A stretch of DNA of 64,000 nucleotides from Trileptium ribeirensis (Eukaryota > Nematoda > Enoplea > Enoplida > Thoracostomopsidae): NCBI GenBank assembly GCA_030248225.1, contig JASANE010017458.1:1-64000 (forward strand). Direction: 5' to 3'. The translations under genes and the position numbers were made by a program. Shown in pieces: positions 12,901 through 25,042 of this stretch. Below the pieces are notes generated by a model, which saw only the letters and a list, made by a program, of their open reading frames with translations, had not been told where the DNA came from and did not search any database. Positions within the stretch are counted from its first letter, which is position 1. The number at the start of each line of letters is the position of its first letter.

Positions 12901-13317
12901 AAGTCGCTGTACATCAACTATCTGTAGTTGAAGGAAAGCCCGAAATGAAAAATCTTTCAAACACTTACCATTTTGTACATGAAAATAAGGTCTCGGCGAA
13001 GGAGGCGTGTCTGCAGTGCTTGGAGGCCCACATAGCTGAGTGTTTCGAAATGTAGCGAATAAGTGGAAGTGGCATTGCTGGAATATTGTGCACCATGCCA
13101 GGATTACAATTTATTTATATTAATTCTACATAGTCTTTAGGTCGTTCCCAAGGGCGCAACCAGAGGGATCCTTGGGTTGGAGCCCCACCAATCAGAACAT
13201 GTATAGATACTAAACATTCGTCGGCTGAGGAGGCTAGATGGTGTTGGCGTGGGGCAGCCCAGGGGAGTTACTAAAAATTTGCGGATCAATTCAAGTTTTT
13301 CCCGCATTATAAGAGAG
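9921..13317. other. Non-coding stretch with unassigned ORFs
   Basis: Minus-strand ORF 11959-12243 (94 codons) and plus-strand ORF 12816-13055 (79 codons) look protein-like in composition, but no family is recognised and no splice partner was found. Around 12520-12600 the minus strand has a B-box-like GGTATCGAGCC downstream of a weak A-box, possibly a tRNA-derived SINE scrap. Positions 11830-11950 resemble fragments of the interspersed repeat described at 20.0 kb. The rest shows nothing. Confidence 0.3.
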
Positions 13318-14035
13318 GGCGGAAACTTGAAAAGAGCACTATAGGGGGAATACTTGAATTGTACAATTTAATACATTTAAGCGTTCCAGTGTTAACCTTA
13401 CGTCTGCAATGGTCCACGGGGATGATCCCCTGCCCAGCAGTGCCAAACTATCCCTGAAGAGGGTTGTTGGGATAAATTAGTCCTGGAGAGGGCTGTTGGA
13501 TTAAATAAACCCTGGAAAGGGCTGTTGGGATATGAAACAGTTAAACCAAAGATAACTGTTTTGCAATATGAGCGCACAGCGATTGGAACGCATATTGCTG
13601 GTAGCGTTCGCGCCAGCGAGCTGATGTTGTTATACGCTGCCCACTGGTCGCTGTGCACGACTGACCACGGACAAACAACCGCTTTGACAATTGGAAGCAG
13701 CGTTGCCGGGTCTCGCCTATCGACCACCTCAATGTACCACACAGCTGGTGTGGTGCTAGTATCCACGATTCCAAACATCCATACGTCAGACTGAGGACCA
13801 CGACCACGGTGATGTTTGACCTTGTGCACAAACTGACTTTCGTCTACCCGTACGACGGGACCAGGGCCCTCCAGCCGTATAGGATGTCGCTCGCCGAGGT
13901 CACACGCATACGCCTCATTAGTCGCTCACACGCCTTTAGTTGTTAGTATTCTTAATTATTATTACTTCAAACGCACTGAGATATTGTGGAGGGAACTTGA
14001 AAAGAGCACTATAAGGTGGGACTTGAATTTATCCA
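13318..14035 (-). mobile_element. Merlin-type transposon remnant
   Basis: Encloses a Merlin transposase fragment (13398-13955). It is flanked by direct copies of GAACTTGAAAAGAGCACTAT or a near-identical string, at about 13322-13350 and 13985-14012. The two flanks are in the same orientation, so they are not terminal inverted repeats. They suggest either two tandem element ends or a recombination product. The sequence is distinct from the larger Merlin element at 25-31 kb. Confidence 0.5.
13398..13955 (-). pseudogene. Merlin (IS1016-like) transposase fragment
   Basis: Merlin transposases are DDE cut-and-paste enzymes related to bacterial IS1016. The minus strand reads GPVVRVDESQFVHKVKHHRG, then RGPQSDVWMFGIVD, VWYIEVVDRRDPATLLPIV and VVHSDQWAAYNNIS. 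The order is VDE-x-F, then K-x-x-H-x-G-R, then W-x-F-G-I-V-D, then ATLLPI, then HSDxWxAY. This is the central catalytic part with the first two acidic residues (D of VDES and D of HSDQ) intact. The third, normally downstream after an NHSxxFV motif, is not readable because the frame runs into unrelated sequence after VSYPNS. N- and C-terminal parts are missing. Confidence 0.75.
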
Positions 14036-14089
14036 AAATTGCTTTAGGTTCCCCAATGTTGCATCATAATCAAAAATCGGTTTGGTCAC

Positions 14090-14330
14090 TCGCTTCTTCT
14101 TAAAATTTTTGCATTATATTGTTGAACGTTTTTTCGCGCCCACATCCCAAGGGTGAGTGCGGCATATCGGGATGAAGGGGTGGACGGCGCGGCACCTTTA
14201 GAGTACATGGGAAGATGTGGCGCCTCGGCGGATGGGTCGTCTGGGGGTGCGCAGCGCGCCTCGGGGGGCGGCGTGAAGGTGCGGCGCTCCAAGTATCCTC
14301 CACCGTGAAATCCTGAATCAGCCACTGTTA
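14090..14330 (-). repeat. GC-rich repeat-like block
   Basis: About 200 bp of much higher GC content than the surroundings. The minus strand is open for 79 codons, starting MADSGFHGGGYLERRTFTP, followed by a Pro/Ala-rich tract. The clean edge of the compositional shift and the low-complexity peptide suggest a repeat terminus or a recently arrived sequence rather than a host exon. No splice sites bracket it. Family unknown. Confidence 0.3.
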
Positions 14331-14504
14331 ATTCCTGTCAAATCATAAAATATGTAAAAAAATTTGTACTCTCTGCTACAATACTCAAAGTTCAAAGCCT
14401 AAAAATTTTGCATTTCGAAAATACGCTATTAACTTTGGTACCACTCTAACTCAGGTCTTTGAGGCCGCTCAGGAAAATGATACTATATATGAATGAACGA
14501 AAAT

Positions 14505-15615
14505 CCAGGCTCCCCGTAGGAATGGTTTTTCTATTCCCATAACATTCTCACAAGAATTTAATGAGAATTCCCATGGGAATTTAAGTCCAGGATTTAATCA
14601 CTCAGGGAGATACTCCACGTTGTTATATCAGGTGGCGACACATATATAACCAACTATCAATGTCTTTGTTTTGGATTATCATACCTAGAGTGCGTAAAGG
14701 GAAGAAGCGTCAAGGCTGTGAAATGTCTGAAAGTGACAAAGCACTTTGAGAGTATATATTATACCATTGGTCCACGGTGAGACACACGTCGCTACCCAAT
14801 ATGTTGCCCGCGCACACGGACAAGTTACTACTGGGCATCCCATTGCGGTAACGGCCACGCGCGATAGTCAGGGTTTACTGCCAGCCACGGGCCCCACATT
14901 CTTCTGCCAGATACAAACTGTTGTCTAGTTTCAACCAGAAGCTGGATACAAACCAATCTCCAGCAACTCATAAACTAAACACCGTTTCTGCAGCTCAGGT
15001 AAGAACAGATCTCTGAAGCAAAGTCAGCCGAGATACTAACGGTTCTCTCGGCATTTTAGCGAAGATACCAACATGTCTCTTCGCTACCTATTCCAACGCT
15101 TAATACTGATTTAAACTCTTAATGTTCGACGACATAACACAGAAGCTGATGCATTATAGGAATAGGCAATAGATATGTTTGCGCAGTCTCGTCGGTATTG
15201 AAAGAACCCAGAGAGATCCGAACAAAATTCGCTCACAATTTCGGCAATGGTGTTGGCAACGATCTGGAATAGATGATACCCTTGGAAAACATGTCCCGCT
15301 TCAAATCACTGCCGTTGAAATACATCCATGTTAAATGGAGAAATATAAAATTTTTGTCTCGTTGTTGAACATATCGAAGACCATGATAATTGATTTTGAC
15401 ATATTGCAAAACTACCTCAGTGAACATATTATAACAAAAACAGTTATGTTAGCGGCAAATTTCTATATTTATTTATGACGTGACCATTTTTGTTGGATGT
15501 TAAGGAAATCGTCTACCCTATGATGCTAAATAATTCCTATCATGGGATAGGAATTTCCGTGGGAATCAAGTCGATTCCCATTCCATCACATTCCCATGGA
15601 CAGCCTGGGAAAATC
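14505..15615. mobile_element. Possible DNA element with GGGAATTCCC-type inverted ends
   Basis: The left end (14505-14590) carries CCAGGCTCCCCGTAGGAATG, then ATTCCCAT and AATTCCCATGGGAATT. The right end (15535-15612), read on the minus strand, carries CCCAGGCTGTCCATGGGAATG, then GAATGGGAATC and GATTCCCACGGAAATTCC. The ends are therefore inverted and rich in the same CCATGGGAAT half-palindromes. The interior of about 0.9 kb has a 60-codon plus-strand ORF (14746-14928) without a recognised family. No target duplication could be fixed. I infer a degraded non-autonomous transposon. Confidence 0.35.
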
Positions 15616-16203
15616 CCATTTTTTTCACAGAAGCCGTGTCTATTCATGCCGAAAATTTTCAACAAGTTATATCGACAAATATATACTTTGATATGCCCCA
15701 AACGCATTGACCAAAATGAGCTGAATCCCTTCGCGGGAAAGGGAAGAGAGGGTGGTTATCAGCCATGGACCGATTCCATGACCTGAGTCGAATGGTAGCA
15801 AAGTTTACAGTATCAGTTTCAATAAATTTTGGAGTATAACTGAAAGGTTCCCAAGTTTTAGCACCATATAGATTTCTACTGTTAAAATAGTGCAGTTGAT
15901 CTAGTCCATAGCGCTATAACACCACTTGGCTCACGATTTCAACCCCGAGTTGAAAATCCTTGAACATTACTATGATATTGTAACACTCTAGTAAACTATA
16001 TTTTATACTTCTAACTGATGTAAAACTCCCAACATTACAACAAACAGATATGAAAAATTGTGCTTCTAAGACAAATACTAAAGCATGTCCCACAGGCAAC
16101 GCCCCAAATTCAAACTGTTACTGAGGCTGACATAATATACATACAACCCTCATGCTTTCAGGAATTATAACTTAACATATTATAAATATCTAGGTACAAC
16201 AAA
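15616..16203. other. Non-coding stretch
   Basis: No gene seen. This may include the 5' flank and terminal repeat of the mariner-like element that follows, but no inverted end was identified. Confidence 0.3.
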
Positions 16204-17222
16204 ATGTCCAACACTCGACTTAATTTGGCTGATCGAATAACTGCAATGAGACTGTATTCAGTTCACCAAAATAGCCTTGAAGTTGTGCGACAATGGTCCC
16301 GGCATTCGTCTTCACAATCAACACATCATATTTTGATCTAACAGGTTTCGTAGCTGACTTGCCCCGAAAACGGAGACCATCGACGGCATCTGGTGAATCT
16401 GCGATAGATGATATTTCCTATCATTTTGACAATTGCCCGATAAAGTCAATTTACCATTCTGCTGTTGAAACCGACATCAGCAAATCATCTGTTTTCAGAA
16501 TTGTTAAATTTCTGCGTCTAAAACTTTTTAATTGATGCTCTGAATGAGAATGCTTATCATCGCAGGGTTGTATTGTGTGAAAAAGGGATACAGTGTCTCG
16601 ACGATGATCCGTATTTATCTGACGAAGTCATTTATTCCGACGAAAGCAATTTTAAACTGAACGGCCTTGCTAACCGGAATAATTGTGTTTATTGGTATGC
16701 AGAAAACCCGCATAACACTATCGAAAACCATATGAATGCCCCTGGTCTGACAGTATAATGGGTCTTCATGTACTCTGATGGATTTTCGGCCCATTCTTTT
16801 TCGATGATACTGTGAATGTAGACAACTATCTAATGCTGCTACGAAATGAATTTTATCCTAATATTCAACAATTACCAAATATTGACAGGCTTCACTTTGT
16901 GCAGGATGGTGCGCCTCTTCATTTTGCGATGACTGTGCGCCGTTGGTTGGACGAAACCTGCCCTGACCGTTGATGGCGACGAGGCTCTTTCGAATAGCCT
17001 ACTCGTTCCCCTGATCTAAACCACTGGCTTTTTTCTGCGAAAGTATTGAAGGCAAAGGTTTACAAATGCAAACCACAAGCCCTGTGTGCCTGAAAGAGGC
17101 TACATCGTATCAGTTTTCCTTTTCTGAAGCCCGACTTGGTTTGAAAATTCCGCCGAAGCGTGCCTTTTCAACCGACACTACGGATTGGTCTTGGAGGCGC
17201 CCAGGTTTGCACTTAGGGTAAG
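16204..17222 (+). pseudogene. Tc1/mariner (IS630) superfamily transposase, frameshifted
   Basis: Starts MSNTRLNLADRITAMRLYSV with a helix-turn-helix-like region. It shifts frame to GFVADLPRKRRPSTASG and a segment with SISKSSVFRIVK-type second helix-turn-helix character. Then come VIYSDESNFKLNGLANRNN, HFVQDGAPLHFAMTVRRWLD and TRSPDLNHWLFF. These are the ordered motifs of IS630/Tc1-mariner enzymes: D of SDES, D of QDGAP and D of SPDLN form the DDD/DDE triad, and W-x-x-ENPH sits between. The second-to-third spacing is short, as in mariner-like enzymes. Several frame changes and stops, near 16300, 16535 and 16760-17000, make it non-functional. All three catalytic acids are still readable. Confidence 0.85.
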
Positions 17223-20035
17223 TGTTATTCATCAGAAACCTAAGTTATATATAAGAGTACTTGCATACCAAAACGGTTTTAGATATGTTTATGATTTGGC
17301 GTGTTCGGTCACCTTAACGCTGGAGCGTTAGCTATGGGGCGCCTTGTACTTCATTAACGTTTTCATTCAGCTAGAAAAACATCCCTACACCTACCGAGTC
17401 ATTTATCAGAATGTATGAAATAGTATATAAAATATAGGAATTCGAGCCCGTATCGGGTCCAAATTTTAAAACCCTACCAGACAGTTCGCAGACCCGACCC
17501 GACTGTATTGTCTCAAGATACATATGAAGCACAAAATATCCAAAATGAACAACAATAAAAGATGATTCAAAATATCTGTTCGCGTCCCACTAGGTTTTGC
17601 GGTGCCCTTTGATGACAACCCCAGTCGGGTCTGTGACAAGACATGACCGCGATATCTAGTGCAACTCTTTTGGCAAACATAACAGTGGCTAACCGCGAAA
17701 AAGTCCACAGCGACAAAAACAAACAAAAGCTGACTAAAAACCACTTAACTACAAAAACTTGTTAAATACGTCAATCGTGTAAAGGAAAAACCCGGCTTGT
17801 ATCACGGTTACCTATAGGGAAACTGGGAAGCATCGTTACCCCTGAGAAACAGTTTAGATCATACAAGCGTTATACAACAAGATAGTGGCACGAAAACGTT
17901 GATGTATCCGACCGATAACAGCTGGAACTGAAAACATCTTCAGCCACTGCCGTGATCTGTGTAAATTCCTATGGGATTGTCGTGGGTTGTACCAACAATA
18001 TCAATCAGGGCCATCAATCATTTGGCCAAAGCCTCTCAGCGTGTACAAATGCAACGTAATTCTGTTATTGAGATGACTAAAATGAAAGACAACACATCAA
18101 AATTGCTACGAAAGCCTAAGCTTGACCGCTAATAATGGTTTTAGGCACAAGAAAAAGCGTTTTCGAAAGTATCAAATGACCAGCAAAATTTGTTTGTTTA
18201 TACAAACATTTATGAACACAAGTTTAAATAGTTGGCCAATATATCGTTGGTGTTTATCTCTGGCTACTTATTGTTGGTTTTGGTGGTCATTGGAACTAGG
18301 AGAAGCATTACGAATGAATATGAGAGTCGAGCGTCTTGTATCTTCACAATTTTCTTAGTACATTTCAGGAAATTTTTTTACCAACGCGTGGAGAAAGGCA
18401 ACGTCCGCCCGCTCTTGCTTCTGTATACCCAGGTTCCCTTCCTCCGTTTCACTCAAAGCGAAACGATAATGGAAACACAAAGCCTGGACGTAATAATGAC
18501 GTAGTTTCAGGTGGGTCAATAATCTGGCTGAGTTAACGATGCAAGTTTATGAATTTTTCACATGAACGAAACAGAAAGCTGATCACGTCAAAATCAATCG
18601 AGTTTCCCTACAATGAATGCGGTTGCAACAGTGAAATGCACGTTTTTGGTCGCAGACAAATTATCTATACTTAAATTATAGTTGTCGACAGTGGCACAGA
18701 TTTCTTCTATATTTTATGGAGGGATGGACCGCAAGAAATTTGGGATTGCAAGATGTTTGGGAGAATGTTAAATCTGGAATTGTGAGCATATGGTACCTAT
18801 CATAGGTAGTTTGGTTTCAGATTACGTAGCCATGAGGCATCCAGGGTGGAACGCTAGGGTGAAATTAAGCTTCACAGGCAATTGAACTATCGGATCTATA
18901 TGCCTGCTCGTAAACCTAACGAGCAAAAAGTAAGCGTACATTCCAGTCCATTGCACGCAGAATTTATTATAGTGTCGTCAAATGTATTTGTTTGTCAATC
19001 TACACGTGTTAAAGGTTTACGGACGTAGGTAAAAGGCATGCTACGCCATTCTGCTCTTGGTACATTAAGAATCTTATGAGTTTAAACTATAACTGAAACA
19101 GAACGAGCCACGAGTATGAAGTTTCCACTGAGGGTGCCAACGGGAAAAATGTGAATACTTTTTGACTGCCCTTGTCATTCATAATTCATCTTCAGATGGT
19201 TCCATTTCAATAGAAAATTTGTCCGATAGCAAAAGTATTACAATATTCCCTTTAATTGACTGCGAACAGCTGCGACCCATCTTACGGCTCAAAATAGCAA
19301 AAAAAATATTTTGATAAATCTGGCCACACGGGTACCAGTGTCTCGCAGCCCCTATCTCGCGCCATAGGCTTCGCATCGAAAAAATGAAGATAAATACAAA
19401 GAATCAGCTCTTTGCGAATTTGGTGTGGGCCCTAATACCATAGTTCGTCGACGCTTAGCCAGAAACAGTGATTTTTCAAATTTTGATGTTATTGCGTGTC
19501 TTAACTTACAATGCATTAGATTATCAAGCACGATGGTTTTGCAATCTGGAGCGCAGCTTGACTTAACATATCTTTTCATGGAGTTTCAAGGATCTTATGG
19601 TAGACGAAATCGATTACCGAAATGTAGTGCGTTTTCATTTGTTTGGTTTGAATTTTATGGTTTCCCCATGAGCATCTCCTGCCTTTCCAGACGCTTTCAT
19701 TGGATTTAGGATCAATGAACACGACTTTCCATAATATAGCCCGTTTTCAGTAGTCTGGTACATGGTATCAAAATAGTCTATGTAGAAGTTTTCGGTGCAT
19801 ACGATTGTTTGGTTATCTAGTAATTTAGATAACAGCACAAATACTTGATGCGTTGTCAGTTGTTTACGATAGGTTTAGAGATGATGAAGTTATAGGATGA
19901 GACCTTTGAAAAAATTTATAAAAACATAGTGGTGTCTAAGTCACCCTGTTGTCGACAGTGTGCCTGACCCTATGTGGTGTACATAGGTTCCAAACGTTGG
20001 GGACATTATAACGTGAACATCGCATTAGGGTCCGA
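17223..20035. other. Non-coding stretch with repeat fragments
   Basis: Positions 17430-17540 contain ACCCGACCCGACTGTA and CTCAAGATACATA, which recur at 58090-58180, so this is an interspersed repeat of unknown class. Minus-strand frames between 19180 and 19840 look mildly protein-like (for example LLDNQTIVCTENFYIDYF), but I could not assign a family. The remainder shows nothing. Confidence 0.3.
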
Positions 20036-20190
20036 CGTTATAACGCTAGGAATAAGAACAGCTTAGAGCGGGGGTTAATACATGGCTCACATAGGTAGCT
20101 TAGCTTAGGCTAAGACCAAGGCTTAGGCTTAGTATATCGAGAACGGCATGGTATGCAATATATTTCAGCCCCTAAAGTTGACACGGGCCA
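20036..20190. repeat. Interspersed repeat copy (GGCTTAGGCTTAG type)
   Basis: Contains AGAACAGCTTAGAGCG, then AGCTTAGGCTAAG, GGCTTAGGCTTAGTATATCG and GAACGGCATGG. The same ordered blocks occur at 22360-22500, 35530-35698, 38209-38361 and 38362-38545. No coding potential, class unknown. Confidence 0.5.
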
Positions 20191-21680
20191 GTCAACCCAA
20201 CGGACGCAGCTTTTGCATCGAGAAAAATGAAGTTCCAATCAGCTCTTTTGACAAGTCAGTCACTAAAACTATATTGTTATCGTGATGCCAAGTGAACTTA
20301 GACTTGCACTTGTAAAATAATATAACTTACAGAAAAACACAATTATATGTAGATAATATACATTTGCCTTGACCTTCTACCTACAGCCGGTTACCTAACA
20401 ACAATAAGTGAGTGTATTTTAGGTGCCGGGTTATTCTTTTACCAAGTCAGTTCACGATCGTTAAGTGATAAACGTCCACAAATCACAATTTTTCCTTCTA
20501 TCTATAGAAACACTATTTGCGATAGGTACAGATTGCTGTTAGCGATCACGATTTTACCATTTAACATGGCGATTTCCTAACCACACACATCTCAAAACAC
20601 TATTACCGGTCACGGTTTTTCGTGTACATACTACACCAAATATACACTAGGCCACGAGCATACACGTACGATTCACCATGTCATTTTATGGTTACGATCA
20701 AACGTGCGAAATTGCCAAATGAACGCAAATCACAGAACATTTCCTCACTCAACTGTAAAAAACGGAAAAATGGAACGCCAATTTTTGCATAATCCAATTC
20801 CGGGATCCTGACAACATAACATCCAAATTGTACGCATCTAAAGTGGATTCACGCATAATTCCACGTAAAAAAACAAATTATGAACTAGGTAAGTTTAAAC
20901 GATCATTTCATGGCACCGTACTGCTTTGGAATTTAACTCTAATATTTGAATAAAATCAGACAGAGAAAGTGAAACTACTGAACAGTCACACAACCATATT
21001 ATTGATGTTCAATCAGTTTTCGTTTCTTAGCCGTATAACATCCCGCAGGATTGCAGCGTCTCCATATTTTGGTCAAGGAAGCATCTCAAGTTCTATGTTC
21101 AGGTCGCGTACTTTAATCACTGTACGCGGCTGCTACTCCAAATTAATTTCAATATCTTTTAGCACGAGGAAACACTATTAATATAAACGAAACTGATTTC
21201 GTTAACAATATGACTCAAACTGAGTACATTTATCAAATGCCACTGCACAGTGGCTTCATTTGATCAAGTTTATGATTTTCTGCCCGTGAAACAGTGATCG
21301 ACAATTTGATGTTCAATTTATTGCAAGCCTAAGCCTTAGGATTGAGTGACAAAACGCTATACTAGGACTGCGAAAACTCCGATCCGCTCTATAAAAATCT
21401 GACACTATTTCACAAATTACATCTGTGACAAGTTCACTACGAATATAACTGTTCTACCAAGGCAATGTCCAGTTATAAAAATGATATTTCTCCAAATTGT
21501 TTAAAGAACCTTAAATTATTTTATTGTTTTATTTTTTGTTCTGTTTTATTCACTGAACTAGCCGGTATTAGCGAAGCGTTTTCGCCATTCGTACAGAAAA
21601 CAACTAGGCCGTGTTCTTAACCCACCGGCAAGAGTAAATTCCCAGCTAAAAATGGCAAGTTTGGCATCATTCCTGCCAAA
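20191..21680. other. AT-rich non-coding stretch
   Basis: No splice-bounded block recognised. If the receptor-like exon at 21681-21876 is real, this would be its downstream intron, but no leucine-rich-repeat exons were seen. Confidence 0.3.
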
Positions 21681-21876
21681 TTAACGCCAACATCTGAGCC
21701 CAATGCCTTCACACTGACATCCTTTGCACAAATCCTTACTGAATGTCGCACAAACACTGGCATCCGGAAGATGACACAATCCACTGTAATAAATTTCATC
21801 AGACCCATCACATTTCAGACCACCAACCAGTGTAGCGAGGCATCCGCTGGGACGACTAGTTTCTACCGTCAAGGAG
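21681..21876 (-). CDS. Cysteine-rich exon, relaxin-receptor/LDLa-like (partial)
   Basis: Behind a good acceptor (TTCCTACGGTTTTACAG, ending at 21877) the minus strand reads SLTVETSRPSGC, then LKCDGSDEIYYSGLCHLP and VCATFSKDLCKGCQCEGIGL, then RC. CDGSDE is the calcium-binding end of an LDL-receptor class A module. The following C-x6-C-x2-C-x-C-x5-L-x-C pattern resembles the linker and N-terminal cap that join the LDLa module to leucine-rich repeats in relaxin-type G-protein-coupled receptors. The LDLa part is shorter than usual and lacks one cysteine pair. The frame meets a stop right after the last cysteine and only a weak donor is visible, so it may be a damaged exon. Family assignment is from remembered motifs only. 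Confidence 0.33.
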
Positions 21877-22359
21877 CTGTAAAACCGTAGGAAATATCAC
21901 CGACATATTGTCGATAAATGAACTCATCGAAAGTTTCGAGAACTAGTCAGGTGTCATAGTTTGACGTTTAAAATCCGATTTAACCTCAGCTGTCTGGCTG
22001 TGGAGCCAAGGTCATCGTTCGGTACCCTGTTCACAGTACTCCGCTCATCAATTGATCATCACACCGAGTGATTACAGCCAATATTAAACACCCATATGGG
22101 TCTAGAGTGTCCTCCAGGTGAGGCGAGTATATTGCAGTCTAAAAGTATGAGTATATAAACATATATTTTATAACAATAACTTAAAAATAATTTTACGATA
22201 ACTATGTACATTAAGTAAATGTAGATAAAATTATGTACAAACAAATATTAAATTTCATACAATGCCAGCTCTCTCGGAGCACAACGACTGCAACAGAACC
22301 TTTGATTTGATTAAGGGCCCAAATCAAACCGATGGGCATAGTATTGTTGTGTTTAAAAA
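21877..22359. other. AT-rich non-coding stretch
   Basis: Contains an A/T-rich run at 22140-22260. No gene seen. Confidence 0.3.
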
Positions 22360-22500
22360 GAATAGCGTAGTGCGGCCGAGGTTCGGGTCGACTTAGTTAC
22401 AGGCTTAAATTCGGACCTTAGCTTAGGCTTATACTTACTACATGGAGCACGGCACAACCGGACACTTACAACGCTCCTCGGCTTGACTTTGGGCCATATG
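22360..22500. repeat. Interspersed repeat copy (GGCTTAGGCTTAG type)
   Basis: Carries TAGCGTAGTGC, then GGACCTTAGCTTAGGCTTA, ACCGGACA and CGGCTTGACTTTGGGCCATA. The last string is nearly identical to AGGCTTGACTTTAGCCATAT at the end of the copy at 38.5 kb, which fixes the family and orientation. Confidence 0.5.
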
Positions 22501-24519
22501 ATCACAGCTGCAGTGAGTGTACAAGCCAAGCTGAGGGATGACTACTATTAACCAAGGGTTTCTCCATTCACTGAAGCAATAATTGGCAGCGGAGTTAAAG
22601 CCCTCCGTATATGAGACCGTTATTTCAAATAAACATCTAAATAAACGCAGTAATTTCCCAGTGGTTTTTAGCCCTACACTAAAATTAAAACCGTGATTAC
22701 ACAGTGTATTGTGGGGGTCTTTGATTGATATGGAAACGCAGCGGGTGACTCATGGACTTGGTAGGTATGACGCATTCGCAAGCAGCTTGGCTCAAGAATC
22801 ACAGCGAATAATACGTAAATGATAAAGTCATAAAAATGCATGAAACAAAATGTTGAATACAAGAAATGTAAAAAAACATGCAATCTTCCGTTTAAACAAT
22901 GAAATACCAAACACTATTATAGTTAAATTATCAACGGACACAATTAAATTAGACATAAATAGCTTCATTGTGCTGGACAGCGTCCCGAATGCCGAGCCCG
23001 GCAATATCATGGGTCGCCGTAAATTTTGATGTTCGCCGCGAGCTATATCCCATGACCCCAGTCGCGAGAAGAGAATTCCCTACCAATACGGCAATATTAA
23101 TAGAAATTGTGTAAAGTCCTTACTTGTTAAATGGCGACTCATTCAAAAAAGCGTCACAAAACGTATCGGAATCGAGCGCTGGTGGCGTCGATTATTTTGC
23201 ACAAAAATGGCAGAGGTGAATGTAAGAGGGCTATTCAAACCAGACGATGACCAGCAAACAGCGTTCTCTCCGGTAATAACAACACAGCCCAAAATGAAAC
23301 CAATAGTACAAAAGACTGTTACATAGATAACATCGTTAAGGCACAGGATACATTTGTGTCACAACCGGCGACTTGATTCTAGTTCAATAATTTTTTTTCG
23401 AACCAAGATCAGGGCTTAATTCCGAACGGAAACGAAACTAGCCAGCCATTCATTAATTGTCTGGCCTGGCCGCAGTGGTGCCCCCCATTTTCTAAATCCT
23501 TCTAAGTCCGTCCACCCGCTCGGTCGAAACCTTAATGATCAATTATATCCAAAATTTGTTGTATCTCAAAAATTAGGTTTTTGTATGCAAAATATTTTTT
23601 AATATTAATTACAATTTCTGATGCTAGACCGTTATTTTATAGCTTGAAAATACATGTACGGCAGGAAAAAATGAAAATATTCAGTGTTAGTTCAGAGCTA
23701 CTCCCCCAAGAAACTGGGGCAGGGTCAGGCCGAAAACGCCCACATCATCAAACACGGGTTTATACGTGAGTGCAGGGAGGTGATATAATCTTTCCTAATG
23801 CACTCTTGATTATACCAAATGAAAAGTATATGTGCAAGCAGCAGGAAATGGGTTACCCCATTAAGTCTCGGAACCACTCCTAAAATATAACCCCAGCCCC
23901 CGAAAGAATTGGTCAAAAGCAAAAGTACAAAAATGTTAAAATGACGAAAAGTATGATAAAAACTTGTTGGTTAGCCGATTCTCAAAACATGTTTTCTGCA
24001 CGTTAAAAATATCTTTTCCGAACATTTTTAATATATTTCCAATTGAAAACACTGTTGCCTGAAAATATTTGTACGACTTTAAAATTAGCTGAAAATATGT
24101 AGCGCAAAATTTTGCCTAGTTTGAAATTTCGCCCAAAAATAAACAAAATCCTAATATGTCCGTCCCTTGCAGACTTCAGAAGGCTATGCACAGATCAGCG
24201 TGTGTACATAAAAGTTTAGGTTGTTCGGTCGGAGAATGCGTCACAGAACGAGAAACCCAACAATGACTAGTAACACGTAAACGTGGGTGACGGAGGCATG
24301 GTGGTTAACAACGGCGTGAATAGTGCATACAGCTTGTGGAATTTCTAACATTTTTGGTAACAATAAGAGGAAGACATGAAAACGTCTAGTTATTTATACA
24401 GTAGAATGACAATACATCTATCAAGTTGTACCCATCAATGAAATTTAGTCCAAATCGGCCGAGTCATTCAAAAGTTATAACACACTTAATAATTTTTCAC
24501 TCATTTTTAAGAGACTTTG
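22501..24519. other. AT-rich non-coding stretch
   Basis: Several short ORFs on both strands, none with a recognisable family or splice context. Nothing else supported. Confidence 0.3.
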
Positions 24520-25042
24520 CTTAATTTTAAGAGAATTTATAAAGGTAAGTAGATCACTCGTATACAGTCTTTTAGAAAACGTGAAGGTACATGTTATGTC
24601 AAAAAATGACCGAGATAGCACGAACGGCTGTCGAGATATGATGAACTTAGGTTTCCCTAAGTCAATTTTAAGAGAATTTGCTTAATTTTTAAGGAAAGAG
24701 ATGAAATACGTCAATCAGCTATATACAGCTGTTTAGAAAACGTGAAAATACATTTTATGTAAAAAAATCGCCGAAATAGCACGAACGGTTGTCGAGATGC
24801 GGTGAAAAAGCTGAAAAAATGGCAAAAATCCCTAAGTTTGAGCAACATTTGCTTAATTTTGAGTACAAAGCAATTTTCGTAGAAAAAAGTGCTCAATGAA
24901 AGGGCACTCCGCAAGAGAATATGCAACACGAAGAAAAAAAAATTTCTAAAATCGGCCCAGGCGTTCAACCTGCAGACCTGTCTGTGACAAACAAAAAAAA
25001 AAGTCACAGAGAAAATTGAAATTTTGCGTCTAGTATATTGAT
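24520..25042. repeat. Degenerate tandem repeat, about 150-180 bp unit
   Basis: Two adjacent units, starting near 24521 and 24668, share TTTAGAAAACGTGAA, then TAGCACGAACGG and TGTCGAGAT. A third partial unit follows at about 24840. The block runs directly into the 65-bp duplication at 25043. It looks like the tail of an unidentified transposable element. Confidence 0.45.

Noticed and set aside
18232..18536. Small secreted or membrane protein (hydrophobic start at 18232)
   Set aside because: Three overlapping frames compete, there are no splice signals and no family; it is likely chance.
19179..19838. A third transposase (piggyBac-like text IVCTENFYIDYF)
   Set aside because: Neighbouring frames do not supply the other piggyBac motifs, so the similarity may be chance.
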